DNA of 64,000 nucleotides. Source: Cymodocea nodosa. Lineage: Eukaryota; Streptophyta; Magnoliopsida; Alismatales; Cymodoceaceae. Location of the stretch: contig CM072335.1 of assembly GCA_036874045.1 (NCBI GenBank), forward strand, positions 1,446,001 through 1,510,000, given 5' to 3'. Every line of letters starts with the position of its first letter. Position 1 is the stretch's first letter. The notes beneath the pieces were generated by a model. It worked only from the letters and a program-made list of their open reading frames with translations. It had not been told where the DNA came from and made no database searches. The position numbers and the translations under genes were made by a program. Positions 1 to 12,050 of the stretch are shown piece after piece.

Positions 1-1163
1 ACAGGGGCGCAGCTAAAAGAAGTCACGACCCCAAAGTCCAAACATGAAAATGGATATTTGATCATTCCCCCGTTCACATCATCCCATGGAGCACTCTCTT
101 CTAACGCTGTCCTGTGGATTTGGGCTTGGTGATCCTCCTTTTTCTCTAGCAATGATTGTTGTTGTTCTTTGTCTGGTTTTGGCATGGGATTCCCCCTGTT
201 GTGTTCTTCACTGCATTCTATGCAATACTCACATGCCATCTGGTCCTTGCAAATAAATCTCCCCCCTGACATTTGAACGTTTCCCTTGTGGCATAGCTTT
301 TGGATCTCACCAAATGATCAAAACCTCATTCTTCCTTCCGATCAATGTAGGACCACTGGGAATTCAAATACAGACAAGTATGTGGCACCATGGTCTTTCT
401 TCTGTCCTGGCACAAATCCGTCCGCCACCACATGCATGGATCTTGGTGCAAAACAGCTTTGATGCAGAGAAATGGACCCCAATGGAAGATACGGTAGATT
501 GGTGGACATAAGGCTAAGGGGGTGCATACTGGTAACCTATTAGTGAGTACCATTAGTTAGTGACCTCTTCTTCACACAACTTTTCTCTGATTTTTGTGAA
601 TATTAAACGAAAAAAAAGAAGAGTTCAGACTTTTACGTATCATGGTAAATTTTAACATCTGCAACATTCTAATTTCCCCCACAACATAACATAATAAAGG
701 TGCGACGCTCTTGTCGAATATTATTAACATTGACACCTAACAAATTAATTAAATGGTAAGTGTTCCCTTTTTGTTTGGCATTGAAACTCGATAGAGTAAT
801 TAAACCCGAACAAAAATTGGCAACTTCCAAGTAGTTTCTTGCTTTCAATGTGCTTGGTGTTTTGATGTTTCGATATATATTAGATGGGAAGTTGTTAACT
901 TATGAACAAACAGGGAAATAATAATATTTGTGATGACTGTAATCTCTACCAGATTAATGTGGTTGTAATCAGTTGCATTGAACATGTACTGTACTCTTAT
1001 TAGAATAAAATCTTGCTGATCATTTGAGACTGAGATGCTGCCCTTGCATGAGTGAAACACTGGTGCTACCATACCTCCATGCAAGAGCCCCTTGCGCCAG
1101 AGGTTTTGCAGAAAATTAAACATGCATAATGATCCCAAGGTTTCGAAGTCCAACCCTTTTCAT

Positions 1164-1198
<35 letters not shown>

Positions 1199-1484
1199 GT
1201 GTGTGTGTATTCCAAAGAAGAAGAACATATATAGTCCAAAGAACATGTATATATATATGTTAAGTATGATAGATTAAAAAAAATCAATAAAAATAACTAC
1301 CCATAAATAATAAAATGGTGCTTTATTTTGTGCATCACTACGTACTTCGATATATTTTTAAGGAACTAACAAACAAAGCAACAAATGTACGCCTTGACAT
1401 GAGATCAATGGGGAAAAGCAAAAGAGTGCAAAAAGACAAGCAAACTTGTCCAGATGAGCAATGCTGGAGGTTGTCTTGCTAATA
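1..1484. repeat. RLP 3'-flank cassette, copy 1 (cut by window start)
   Basis: This stretch is nearly identical to the sequence starting at 16141 (a constant offset of 16140 over the first 600 bases) and closely similar to 24730 onward. Each copy lies just downstream of an RLP gene. It holds only short open frames, such as 314-511 on the plus strand, whose translation is conserved in the copies but resembles nothing I know. From about 1260 the sequence is the RLP 3' flank seen beside every copy. No gene is supported here. Confidence 0.75.
1167..1196. repeat. (AT)n microsatellite
   Basis: A run of about 15 AT dinucleotides. The equivalent place in the second cassette near 17270 has a shorter AT run followed by (GT)n, so the locus varies between copies. 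Confidence 0.9.
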
Positions 1485-4400
1485 TCACTTTATCATCTGC
1501 TTGATTGGTTGAATAATCTTCATATATAAGGTCTCATTGGTATCACTCAGAAATTGGAGATAGGGATACCTCTATGTCTTCTTAAAGAAAAGAATGTCAT
1601 AGAATGTTTAAAATCCAATGATAAAACCAAAGACTGCAGTCGTATAAAGTCATAACTTCTCTTTGTCGTCGTCATCATTCTCACTCTGCTCACTTGTTGA
1701 TTTTGAATTTTGCTCTTCTTTGCAACTCTTAGATAATGGAGGTTCACATAGTTTGGGGTTGCCTATGTAGGACTTATTATGGAATGTTGAGAACTACTTG
1801 CTTGTTGGAATACGACTGGAGAGGTTGTTAAATGACATGTTCAAGTGAGACAATGTTGTCATCTTCGTCATCTCTTGAGGAATTTTCCCAAATAGTTCAT
1901 TTCTTGAAAGATCTAGTGTTTCTAACCTTAGCAATCGACTAAGCGTCTTTGGGATGATACTTATCAACTTATTTCTTGATAAATTCATATTCAACAAGTC
2001 ATGCAGATTTCCAAATTCATGAGGAATAACTCTAGACAAGTTAATATTGGAAAGGTCGATGCTTTTGACTAGTGAAAGCATCTTGTTAGCATAACCGTAG
2101 GCTTGTCCTTTCATCTCTATTATCATAGATTCTTCATAGTAATAAGTCATACTAGAGATGATTGATTGTTTTGACTTGTTTACAATCATCATTGCCTTGA
2201 AATCCCCTATAGTCTTTGGTATGGATCTTGATAAATTATTATTTCCAAGATCTAAGACTTGAATTGATTCCAGTTTTGACAATGATTGTGGAATATTTCC
2301 AAAAAGTCTATTTGACCTCAAGCATAGAATCTTTAAAGATTGCATGCTTTCTACCATCCAAGACGGTATTGATCTGGTGAACTTGTTTTCACCAAGATCA
2401 AGGACAATCAAATTCCTACACTTACCCAAGGTTCTTGGTAGATTTCCATGAAGTTGATTATTCTCCAAATGCAATGATTTCGAAGTACAAGTTTGATGTT
2501 CTGGTACCATAGGAAATGTATCGTTGAATCTATTGCTTCCCAAGTGAAGAATACTTGTTGCTTTCATCAAGTAATCAGGAATCTCTTAAGAGAATTTATT
2601 TTTAGACAAGTTCAACATATTCAAATATCGTACTTCACATAGTGACGATGGGATGCTTCCAAAAAGATTTGTGTTGTTGGAAAGAGACAAGTATGATAAT
2701 GTAGACATCATCTTTGAGATGGTAGATAGCCACTTAGATCCTAGAAATAGCAAATCATGAAGAGATTGAATTAGACAAGGTAAACAAATAATATGTCAAT
2801 CTACTACTTTCAAAATGGAAAGAAGTTGATCAAATATATTACCTCTAAATTTGTTGGAACTCAAATCAACCACTACTAATATGTTGTTGGGGTTTGTGGT
2901 GTCTAGTATTTCCTCGTCAATGTCATCGGAAGTCACCTTCAACCAGCCAAGAGAAGAAGAGAAGTTCCAAATCCATGGTGGAAGGCTTCCTCTTATGCCA
3001 ACATTTGATAGGAAAAGAGTATAAAGTTGTTTTTGTGTACGTATCCATGCAGGGAATGATTCATTAGGCTCCACTCTCCATGATTTAATATATAATTCAC
3101 TTAGATTAAATGGTGGGACCCAATTGGAAGAGGATACATGCAATGTTGATGATGAGTTTTATCTTAAGCTAAGAGTACTAATTGACTCATGTTCATGAAA
3201 TGAGATTCTGATAGATTGAAACCATACCCTCCAAGGGACAACTCCTATAGCTTTGACAATCCCTAGAAACATTTTGGAAAATCTGCTCCATTGATGTTAT
3301 CATTTCCACCTAGGCTTAGTTGTTCAAGTGACAACAGGTTGCATAATGATTTTGGAATAGATCCATTGAACTTGTTAAAAGAAAGATCTAAAGATTGCAA
3401 TGATACTAAATTCCCAAGAAAGGTGGCAATGAATCCATTGAGGTTATTATCAAAAAGACGTAAATTTTGCAATGATGTTAAGGGTGTGTTAGTGTATGAC
3501 GGAAAATTCTGACAGAAATGAAAAGGAAAATTCTGACGGAAAGGAAATGGAAAATTTGTAATGGAAATGAAAAGGAAAATTCTGAGAGGGGTTTAGTGCA
3601 GGACAGAAAATTCTGACAAAAGTTTATTACAACTAATATTCGAAAAATACAAATACATCTTAATTGAAATATTACAATATGAAATAATATCATCTAGTTC
3701 TTCCATCCCACATTGCCATCATCATATCTTCTCGCATCTTATCTGTCATTTCTTTTCTTTGTTCTTGAGTCATTCGAACCTGGGCATTGCTTTCTATATG
3801 TATCTCTCTCATTAGTTGTATGTCATCAATAATATTTAACTCTTCCAACTCATCTAGCAGGTCCTCAAGTAAATCTTCCTTATCAGTCTTACGAATTCCA
3901 TCAGGCACGAGAGAGGGAGAAAAATTTTCTGAATGGGGGCGATCGGAAATTTTCTAACGGTAAAGGAAATTTTTGGATTTTATACAACGGTAAAATCCGA
4001 ATTTCCTTTCTGTCAAGTGTAATGCACACTAACAGCATTCTGACGGAATTCAATAATTTTCCTTTCGTCAGCTGAATTCCGTCAGGCACTAACCCCCCCT
4101 AAATTTCCAAGAGAGGTAGGAATGAATCCAATCAAATTATTCATAGAAAGATCTAAAGATTGCAATAATGCTAAATTTCCAATAAAAGAGGGAATGAAAC
4201 CATTAAGTGAGATATTAGAAAGACGTAATTCTTGCAATAATGATAAATTTCCAATAGAAGGGGGAATGATTCCATTGAATTTGTTTAAGGAAAGATCTAA
4301 AGATTGCAATGATGATAACTTTTCAAAGAAGGGAGGAATGGATCCATTAAGCTTGTTATGAGAAAGATCTAAACATTGCAATGATGATAAATTGCCAATA

Positions 4401-5194
4401 GAAATAGGAATTAATCCGTTGAAGTTATTCAAAGAAAGATCTAAACATTGCAATGATGATAAATTGCCAATAGAAGTAGGAATTAATCCAATGAAGTTAT
4501 TCAAAGAAAGATCCAATTTTTGCAATGATGCTAAATTTCCAAAAGAGGTGGGAATTAATTCATTCAGTTTGTAATTACTAGAAAGATGTAAATCCAACAA
4601 TGATGATAAATTTCCAATAGATGTTGGAATTAATCCATTGAAGTTGTTCCAAGAAAGATCCAATTTTTGCAGTGATGATAAATTTCCAATAGAAGTAGGA
4701 ATTAATCCATTGAATTTGTTTCTGGAATCCGACAACAATGATAAACTTCCAATAAAAGTGGGAATTGATCCATTGAAGTTGTTGGAAGAAAGATCTAATT
4801 TTTGCAATGATGATAGATTTTCCAAAAAGGAGGGAATATGTTTATTGAATTTGTTATTAGAAAGATCTAAGTCCTGCAACAATGATAAATTTCCAATAAG
4901 AGGAGGAATTGATCTATTAAAGTTGTTCGAAGAAAGAACCAATTTTTGCAATAATGATAAATTTTCAATAAAGGTGGGAATGGATCCAATGAAGTTATTA
5001 AAAGAAAGATCCAATTCTTGTAGTGATTGCATGAATTCAATGAATGCTAGAACATGACTCCCCAAGAAATAGAAAGATAAATCCAAAGTTTGTAATGACA
5101 AGGAACTGAAGCATAAATGACTCAGGGAATGCTTTGATACTACAAAAAAAACATATTAATGTTGATAGAGAAGGCAATTCATTGAGTGATTGGA
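1485..5194 (-). pseudogene. RLP1: broken LRR receptor-like protein
   Basis: This is a decayed paralogue of the intact RLPs, read on the minus strand. The exon 2 equivalent (2740 down to 1485) keeps LRRs, the island and the membrane region. Stops interrupt it: CAG to TAG just after the last LRRs (about 1792), TGG to TGA before the TM, and others in the tail. The intron acceptor (about 2741) and donor (GTAATATA after 2843) remain recognisable. Exon 1 has a TAG where paralogues have Trp (about 3263). It is split by a 618-bp Harbinger-like insertion at 3482-4099, then continues as about 14 LRRs at 4103-5101. The signal peptide and LRRNT are missing: at about 5194 the homology jumps to a different LRR fragment. 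The gene cannot make a full receptor. Secreted LRR fragments cannot be excluded but are unlikely. Confidence 0.9.
3482..4099. mobile_element. PIF/Harbinger-like transposon remnant in RLP1
   Basis: The element begins GGGTGTGTTAGTG and ends CACTAACCCCCCC, which are imperfect terminal inverted repeats. TAA flanks it at 3479-3481 and 4100-4102. Removing the element and one TAA restores the LRR sequence GATGTTAAATTTCC seen in paralogues, so the insertion boundaries are well fixed. A 3-bp TWA target duplication and GG-starting ends are typical of PIF/Harbinger and Tourist elements. A 72-codon open frame on the minus strand (3690-3908) is acidic and ends in a REDMMMAMWDG-like stretch. This resembles the far C-terminus of Harbinger transposases, so the element may be an internal deletion derivative and not a pure MITE. 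That last point is inference. Confidence 0.8.
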
Positions 5195-5455
5195 TCCATT
5201 AAGTTTGTTATAAAAAAGATCTAAATCTTGCAGTTATGATAAATTTCCAATAAAATTAGGAATTAATACATTAAAGTTGTTTGAAGAAAGACCTAATACT
5301 TGCAATGATGCTAAATTTCTAAAAAATGTGGGAATTAATTCATTGAGTTTGTTACAATAGGAGGAGGAATTAATCCACTAAAGTTGTTTGAAGAAAGATT
5401 TAATTTTTATAATGATGTTGGGACTATTTTTGAAGTTACCCATAGAAAGAAAAGG
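5195..5455 (-). pseudogene. RLP LRR fragment inside block B
   Basis: About three 24-residue LRR units with the NxxxGxIPxxxGNLxxLxxLxLS pattern, interrupted by stops and a frameshift. The same fragment occurs at 34115-34380, so it was copied along with the repeat block. It is not contiguous in register with RLP1 at 5194. Confidence 0.75.
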
Positions 5456-5630
5456 TAAAAGCCCTCGCTATCCTTATGGAGACCATGATAAATAAATAAA
5501 TATATATATATAAAGATATATAAAAAATAAATATAAATATAAAATAAAAAAGGTATAATGCCATATGAAATTTTATTCGGTTAAATCGATTGAACGAAAT
5601 GAAATCTTAAAAATAAAAATATATATTATA

Positions 5631-5901
5631 ATCGGTTTCAACCGATACATAATCGGTTTAACCGAATGCTCTCTTGGTTTCATAAAAACATATAATATAT
5701 TTATAAGTGATTGAACCGAAAGACCATCGGTTCGACCGATCTTTTTAAAATAAGAAATGGTTACACCGATTGCAAAGAAAAGTTTTATAAAGATATCGGT
5801 CGAACCGAATTATTTTCCGTTAGCCTGATTCAAAAAAATCTAAAAACTTTTCGGTTAAACCGATTGTTATATTAAAAAAAACCTTTTTCGGCTCAGCCGA
5901 A
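5631..5901. other. Series of TCGGTT-AACCGA palindromes
   Basis: Six short dyad-symmetric sites stand in otherwise AT-rich DNA at 5631-5646, 5653-5665, 5726-5740, 5796-5808, 5851-5863 and 5887-5901. The cores are CGGTTTCAACCG, CGGTTTAACCG, CGGTTCGACCG, CGGTCGAACCG, CGGTTAAACCG and CGGCTCAGCCG. Arms are 5 to 7 bp around a 1 to 3 base centre. The last site has changed on both arms (CGGCT with AGCCG), so symmetry survived substitution. Degenerate or half sites lie at 5576, 5711 and 5908. No function is known to me. Confidence 0.75.
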
Positions 5902-6751
5902 ATACTTTCGGTTTGGCCTATTCAAAACTAAAATAAAATAATAATAACAATATGGTGCATCTTGGTAAAACCGAGAGATATCTCGATTAATTAGGTAACT
6001 AGCAATAAAATAATAAAATAAAATAAAATTCATAATAAAAATAAACTAATAAAATAATGATAATAATAAATGAATAAATAAAAATATAATACTAATGACA
6101 TATAATAATAATAATATATATAATAAAATAATAACAAAAAATAAAATAAAATATTTTATAGTTTGGTGGTATCTATTCTACGAAATTACTTGACTTGGTT
6201 TTGAGCCACTAAAGGTGTAGTGGCGTAGGTTCCACACAAGTAAAAAGAAAATATAATAATTGGATTTATGGTATTCTTTAGTACTTGTTTATTTAGTTAG
6301 TTCATTTAAATTTGTTTAGAAATTTTTGCCTACTGTGGTTGTGCACGGATATTATTTTTCTTTGCCCAATACATAATTATTTGATTTACTTACAATTATG
6401 TTAGCTTGTGCATAATTGGAGAACCTTAGAGATAACCACACTTGATCTTCTCTAGGTCTCATCTGCGATTATTTCTCTAAGTCTTCGATTAAGGGAAGTA
6501 AGGAAAATCCAATCACTGAAAAAGAAAAACGAGAGAAATGGAGCAATGCTCACTCAAGAGGGTTGTCCAAAGAAAAAAGAGAGAGTGAGAATAAGCTTTT
6601 GTATTTTGGACTTGGTTGCTCGAGCAATAAAAGAGATTTTTTTTTTTTTTTTTAAAGGAGGGGAAACACGGACGGTTGTAGAAATAACCCATTCTTGTCA
6701 TTTTCAATACAAGTGTGTGTGTGTGAATGGATATATATATGATCGTCCTCT

Positions 6752-6890
6752 TGTGCATTTTTTCCAAATCAAACTCAAGTCTTTATTTACATTAAGATCA
6801 TCTTCCACATATTACTTTCTGCATGTTTGACTACCTACAAATAAACACAAACGTAACTTTCTTCCTTCTCGTCTCTTTCTCTACAAGTCA
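6752..6890. promoter_or_regulatory. RLP 5' module (RLP1 side)
   Basis: A module of about 140 bp that recurs upstream of each RLP. It starts TTGTGCATTTTTTCCAA, continues with CAAGTC motifs, a TTACATTAAGATCATCTTCC-like stretch and GTTTGACTACC, and ends in CAAACGTAACTTTCTTC. It contains TTGACT, a W-box core recognised by WRKY factors. It was probably the promoter or 5' leader of RLP1 before block B inserted. The regulatory role is inferred from position and conservation. Confidence 0.5.
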
Positions 6891-6989
6891 ATGAACTTAC
6901 GCTTCATCCTTCAATTTTTCTAAACGGGACCGACCCATATTAATCTTTCGTTAATATATAACTGGAGTTTGACCTTGACTTTCCATTCA

Positions 6990-7965
6990 GATATTTATAT
7001 ATTTTTTCCTTATCCATTGGCGCACTGAAAATCCACCTTATAGTTTGACCGTGGAAAATGCCACCAATCTCACCAACAAATGCCATCGTTTTTTCTTTTT
7101 CTTTTTTTCAAAAAACGGTAATTACATCGGTCTGACTGCTTCTTTCTTTCTTTGTTTTGTTATTTTAAATATTATTTATTTTGTTCGTTATATTTTACAT
7201 CTAAAAATGTTTTAAAATTTTGTGTTAGACATTTGTACGTTATGCCTAAAAGTCTGTTTTATTTTCATTTTCGAATGCTCCCATTTTATATTAAAAATGT
7301 TTGAATTTCATCTCAATCATTTATATTTGATGAAATTCTTGTTATTCTTTTTTTTAGATATTATATATATTTTATCTAAAATATTTGACTCCACTTAAGC
7401 ATTTATATTTTATACTTTACATTGTCTTTTTTAATTTCCTCTCTTATATATTTATATTTATTCTTCTTTTGTAATTTCATTCTAGCTGTTTATACTTCAT
7501 ATCTAAACTTATCTAATTTTATTTTAGATATATAAATTTTATATCTAAAATATTATGAATTTCATTGTAGATGTTTATATTTTTATATCTAAAATATTTT
7601 TGATTTTCAATTTAGATATTCATTATTTTTTCGTATTTAAATATTTGTAATTTCATTCTAGCTATTTGTACTTCATTTTTAAACTTGTTTAATTTTATTC
7701 TAGATATATACATTTTGTATCTAAAGTATTCTGATTTTCATTTTAGATATTCATACTTTGCATCTAAAATGTGTAATCCTATTTTAGATGTATATATATA
7801 CGTCTTATATCTAAAATACTTCTTTCTTTTTTCTTCTTAATTAATTAAGTTTTTTTATTCTAGACACTTACATTTATGTTTAGACTATTTGTCATTTATC
7901 CATTTTTGTTAGACATTTATATATTTGAATTTTATAATCATCTTAGATATATACTTGTTACTTTT
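6990..7965. repeat. AT-rich block C with TAGATAT repeats, copy 1
   Basis: Nearly identical to 12780-13740. Inside it a loose unit of roughly 50-60 bp, with TTTTAGATATTTATA-like then TATATCTAAAAT-like halves, recurs many times with divergence, so the block looks like a decayed tandem repeat. A weaker relative lies at about 37220-37350. It carries no gene. Confidence 0.7.
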
Positions 7966-8082
7966 ATAATGACATTACAGCATTCTAAAGATGCAAATAT
8001 CTATTCCTGCAGATGATGTTGTTCATGAAGAGCCTACGGAACTTGACCTCTTGATTAGGATGACTTTATTGAGCCATCTATA

Positions 8083-8253
8083 AGGAGGTCAAACAGGTTG
8101 TCCAAGCCTTCAAGTTATTTAGAAGATTATATTTGTCATTTAATTACTAGAAATGTTAAATATACTCTTGAAAATCATATTTCATTGCCTGATACACCTT
8201 CTGAACATTATGCGTTCCTTTCTTCTTTGTTGAACACGAATGAGCCACAATCT
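8083..8253 (+). mobile_element. Ty1/copia polyprotein fragment (integrase-RT linker)
   Basis: An open frame of 57 codons reads RRSNRLSKPSSYLEDYICH, later PSEHYAFLSSLLN and NEPQS. This matches the pattern of the copia region between integrase and reverse transcriptase: an RRSxR motif, P-SYL-DY-C, then a Ser/His-Phe-Leu stretch and an EP(Q/K)S motif. It ends abruptly where the RLP2 3' flank begins (about 8254). No LTR or catalytic domain is attached. Upstream, 7966-8082 is similar in character but has stops. Confidence 0.6.
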
Positions 8254-8786
8254 TGAAGGTTCCATTTTATTTCTTTCTTCTATCACCACGCTAAAAATAG
8301 AAAATCACAACGGTTTTTTTTTTCCTCACCATGTCCTAGTCAGCTATGCACCTTTTCAAAGAAGACAAATACACACCATTACTGGAAAATTGTTACCAAA
8401 CAATGCCAACAACCCTCATTATTGTTCAATTAGACTCCCATGGTATACATACATGATAGATTATCAGAGTACAATGAAAATTAATAGATTTCTTTTGAAG
8501 AAAAACAACACACACACGAGTCTTCCAAAGAAGAGCATATGTATATATATACATGTGTTGAGTATGATGGATTAAAAAAATATCAATAAAAATAACTACC
8601 CATAGATAACAAAATGGTGCTTAATTTATTTTGTGCATTACTACGTACTTTCGTATATTTTTAAGGAAATACCAAACAAAGCAACAATTGTGCGTCTTGA
8701 CATGAGGTCAATGGGAAAAGTCGAAGAGTGGAAAAAGACAAGCATGCTAATTGAAATGAGCAACGCTGGAGGTTGTCTTGCTAATG
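8254..8786. other. RLP2 3' flank
   Basis: This stretch is shared with 26110-26595 (RLP4) and 38050-38593 (RLP5), and with part of the RLP1 and RLP3 flanks. It would include the RLP2 3' untranslated region. Short open frames inside it are unlike any protein and are not supported. Confidence 0.6.
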
Positions 8787-11700
8787 TTACTTCACCATCC
8801 GCTTGATTGGTTGAATAATCCTCATGTATAACACCTCACTGGTATCATTCAGAAATTGGAGATAGGAATACCTCCATGTCTTCTTAAAGAAAAGGATGCC
8901 AAAGAATGTCCAAAATCCAACGATAAAACCAAAAACTGCAGTCATATAAAACCATAACTTCTCTTTGTCGTCTTCATCATCCCTATTCTGATCATTCTTT
9001 GATTTTGGATTTTGCTCTTCTTCGCAACTCTTAGATAACGGAAGCCCACATAGATTGGGGTTGTCTATGTAGGACTCATTAGTAAATGTTGAGAACTGCT
9101 TGCTTGTAGGAATACGACCTGAGAGGTTGTTAAATGACATGTTCAAGTGAGACAATGTTGTCACCTTCGTCATCTCTTGAGGAATTTGCCCAGAGAGTTC
9201 ATTTCTTGATAGATCCAATGCTTCCAACTTCAAGAATCTACCAAGTGTCTTTGGGATGCTACTTGTCAAATGATTTCCTGCCAAATTCAAATTCTGCAAG
9301 CCACGTAGATCTCCGAATTCTTGGGGAATTACTCCTGACAAGTTATTATTGGAGAGGTCGATGCTTGTGACTAGTGAAAGTATCTTGTCAATATAAGCAT
9401 AGGCTCTTCCTTTCATCCTTATTGTCGCAGATTCTTTGTAGTAATAATTGTCAGAGGTGATTGATTCTTTTGACTTGTTTACAATCATCATTGCCTTGAG
9501 ATCCCCTATAGTCTTTGGTATGGATCTTGATAAATTATTATTTCCAAGATCCAATACTTGAAGTGATTCCAATCTTGACAATGATTGTGGAATATTCCCG
9601 TAAAGTTTGTTTGATCTTAAGCGTAGAATCAATAGAGACTTCATGCTTTCTATTGTTGAAGATGGTATTGATCCAGTAAACTTGTTGCCACTAAGATCAA
9701 GGATAGCCAAATTGCTACACTTACCCAAGGAACTTGGTAGACTTCCAACTAGTTGATTATTCTCCAAATGCAATGCTTTCAAAGTACAAGTTTGATGTTC
9801 TCGTATCATAGGAAATGTACCATTGAATCTGTTGCTTTCTAAGTGAAGAATTTCCTTCACTTTCATTATGCAATCTGGAATCTCTCCAAAGAATTTATTT
9901 TTGGACAAGTCCAATACTCTCAAATCTTTCACTTTACACAGCGACGATGGGATGCTACCAAATAAATTTGTGTTGTTGGAAAGAGACAAGTACTTCAATG
10001 TAGATGTCATGTTCGAGATGGAAGATAGCCACTTGGATCCTAGAAATACCAAACCATAAAGAGATTGAATTAGGCAAGGCAAACAAAAAATATGTCAGTC
10101 CACTTCTTTGAAAATGAAAAGAAGGGTTATTAGATATATATGTTACCTTCAAATTTGTTGGAACTCAAATTAATCTTTCGTAATTTATTGTTGGAGTTTG
10201 TGACATTTGGTATTCCCCCATCCATGTCATTGGAAGACACGTCTAACTCAGTAAGAGAAGAAGATAAGTTCCATATCCATGCTGGAAGGCTTCCAGTGAT
10301 GCCAACATTACATAGGTAAAGTAAATAAAGTTCTTTTTGTGAATGGATCCATGTAGGGAATTCATTAGGCTCCACTCTCCACAATTTAATAGATAAACGA
10401 CCTAGACTAAATGGTGGGACCCAATTGGAAGAGGATACATGAAATGTCGATGACGAGTTTGATTTCAAGTAAAGAGACTTCAATTGAATCATGTTTACAA
10501 AATGAGATTCCGATAGATTGTACCCATGCCCCCCAAGGTACAACCCCGACAGTTTTGTCAATTCTCTAAAACATTTTGGGAAATTTGCTCCATTGATGTT
10601 ATCATTTTCAAGTACGTTAAAATTTTCGAGCAAAGATAGGTTACATAGTGATTGTGGAATAGATCCATTAAGGTTGTTACGAGAAAGTTCTAAGTCTTTC
10701 AATGATGATAAATTTCCAAGAAAGATGGGAATTGATCCAATAAAGTTATTTCTTGAAAGATCTAAAGATTGTAATGACATTAAATTTCCAAGAAAGATGG
10801 GAATTGATCCAACAAAGTTATTTCTTGAAAGATGTAAAGATTGTAATGATGTTAAATTTCCAAGAAACGTAGGAATTAATCCATTAAGTTTATTACAAGA
10901 AAGATCTAAAGATTGTAATAATGTTAAATTTCCAAGAAACATAGGAATTAATCCATTAAGTTTATTACAAGAAAGATCTAAATTCTCCAATGATGATAAC
11001 TTTCCAATAGAAATAGGAATTGATCCATTGAGCTTGTTCATAGAAAGATCTAATTTTTGCAATGATGATAAATTTCCAATAAAGATGGGAATGAATGCTT
11101 TCATATCACAAAAATGACATATTAAGGTGGATAGAGAAGACAATTCACTGAGGGACTGAATCCAATGAGATGATGAATTCCCAATCTGGGTGTAGCTCAT
11201 ATCAATGTATTCCAAAGAGTGGAGCTGTCGAAACCACCTTGCATCGTGAATTTTGAGATAAGGACTAACTTGGAAAGATTTAGAAAAATAATAGAATCTA
11301 GATGTGTTTTTGGAAAGATCGAGTTGGACTAAGTTGGAGAGATTTCCAAGTGATGAAGGTACGACTCCTTGAAAACATGAAGTAGAAAGGTTTAGATACC
11401 TCAACTCCGCAAAGCAACCCAAGAAGGATGGAACAGTGCAGTTGTTGAAATTGTTGGAGCTGAAGTCTAGACATCGTAAACGTGTCAAGTGGCATAAGGT
11501 GGGTTCATGGAGGTTCTTGCAGCCTCTCACCCCCGCTAAATTCAAATTCATGCCACGAAGGTTGAGCTCCACAACGTGACCGGTTTGGTTGTCACACCCA
11601 ACTCCCCTCCAACCCCTGCAGCAATCATCGCCAGTGGTATTTGTCCAGGTGCGAAGGTTACCTTGCGGATCGTGGAACCCAAGCTTGAACTGCAAGAGAG

Positions 11701-11830
11701 CTTCCCTCTCCACTGCGATGCAACCACTACTACCACCATTGGCGTCACAGAACACTCCATGAACAAGTAGCGTGAGGAACCACCACAACAACAACAATAC
11801 CATCAGAAAGTAGTACGGGGAAGCAGCCAT
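8787..11830 (-). CDS. RLP2: LRR receptor-like protein, intact, 2 exons, 978 aa
   Basis: Exon 1 is 11830-10147 and exon 2 is 10039-8787. The 107-bp intron has a GTAACA donor and TTTCTAG acceptor, and the join at Gly562 is in frame. Order: signal peptide (about 1-28), LRRNT with Cys37 and the CC pair at 70-71, tandem 24-residue LRRs, a Tyr-rich island at about 742-785 (ending ILSLV before IDLSNNNLSG), four last LRRs, an LRRCT-like NPNLCG motif, an acidic stretch at about 901-923, one TM helix at about 926-946 with GxxxG spacing, and a 32-residue basic tail. There is no kinase. This is the EIX2/Cf-type RLP design. Family members sit in the plasma membrane, sense pathogen or developmental signals and usually need SOBIR1-type kinases. 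The ligand is unknown. The start matches RLP3. Confidence 0.93.
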
Positions 11831-11904
11831 TATTTCCCTCCACGAACAAGTAAATGTGACTTGGGGGATTCTAATGTACCGGGAGGAACAAGTGTATATA
11901 TTCT

Positions 11905-12050
11905 AATGTGCTCTTGTGCATTTTTTCCAAGTCTAAGTCAAGTCAACGTTAAGATCATTTTCCACATATTACTTTCTACATGTTTGATCATCTACAAATA
12001 AACACAAACCTAACTTTCTTCTTTCAGGTCTCTTAATGCCATCGATCGAT
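11905..12050. promoter_or_regulatory. RLP 5' module upstream of RLP2, proximal
   Basis: A copy of the shared 5' module about 80 bp upstream of the RLP2 start. It reads TTGTGCATTTTTTCCAAG, then AAGTCAAGTCAACG and the CAAACCTAACTTTCTTC end. AAGTCAA on this strand is TTGACTT on the coding strand, a W-box core. Promoter function is inferred. Confidence 0.5.

Larger units (their letters stand above)
5195..6655. repeat. Duplicated block B, copy 1
   Basis: This block is highly similar to 34115-35630, in the same orientation. It starts with an LRR fragment (5195-5455, minus strand) that is out of register with RLP1. Next comes AT-rich DNA with palindromes (5576-5901), then about 650 bp of unique-looking sequence ending in an AATAAA-containing stretch and a T run at about 6641. 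To the right of the T run the normal RLP 5' module resumes, so the block looks inserted between RLP1 and its own promoter. It has no complete gene. Confidence 0.8.

Noticed and set aside
8787-11830. RLP2 as a receptor kinase
   Set aside because: The protein ends 32 residues after the TM, and no kinase motif follows in any frame downstream.
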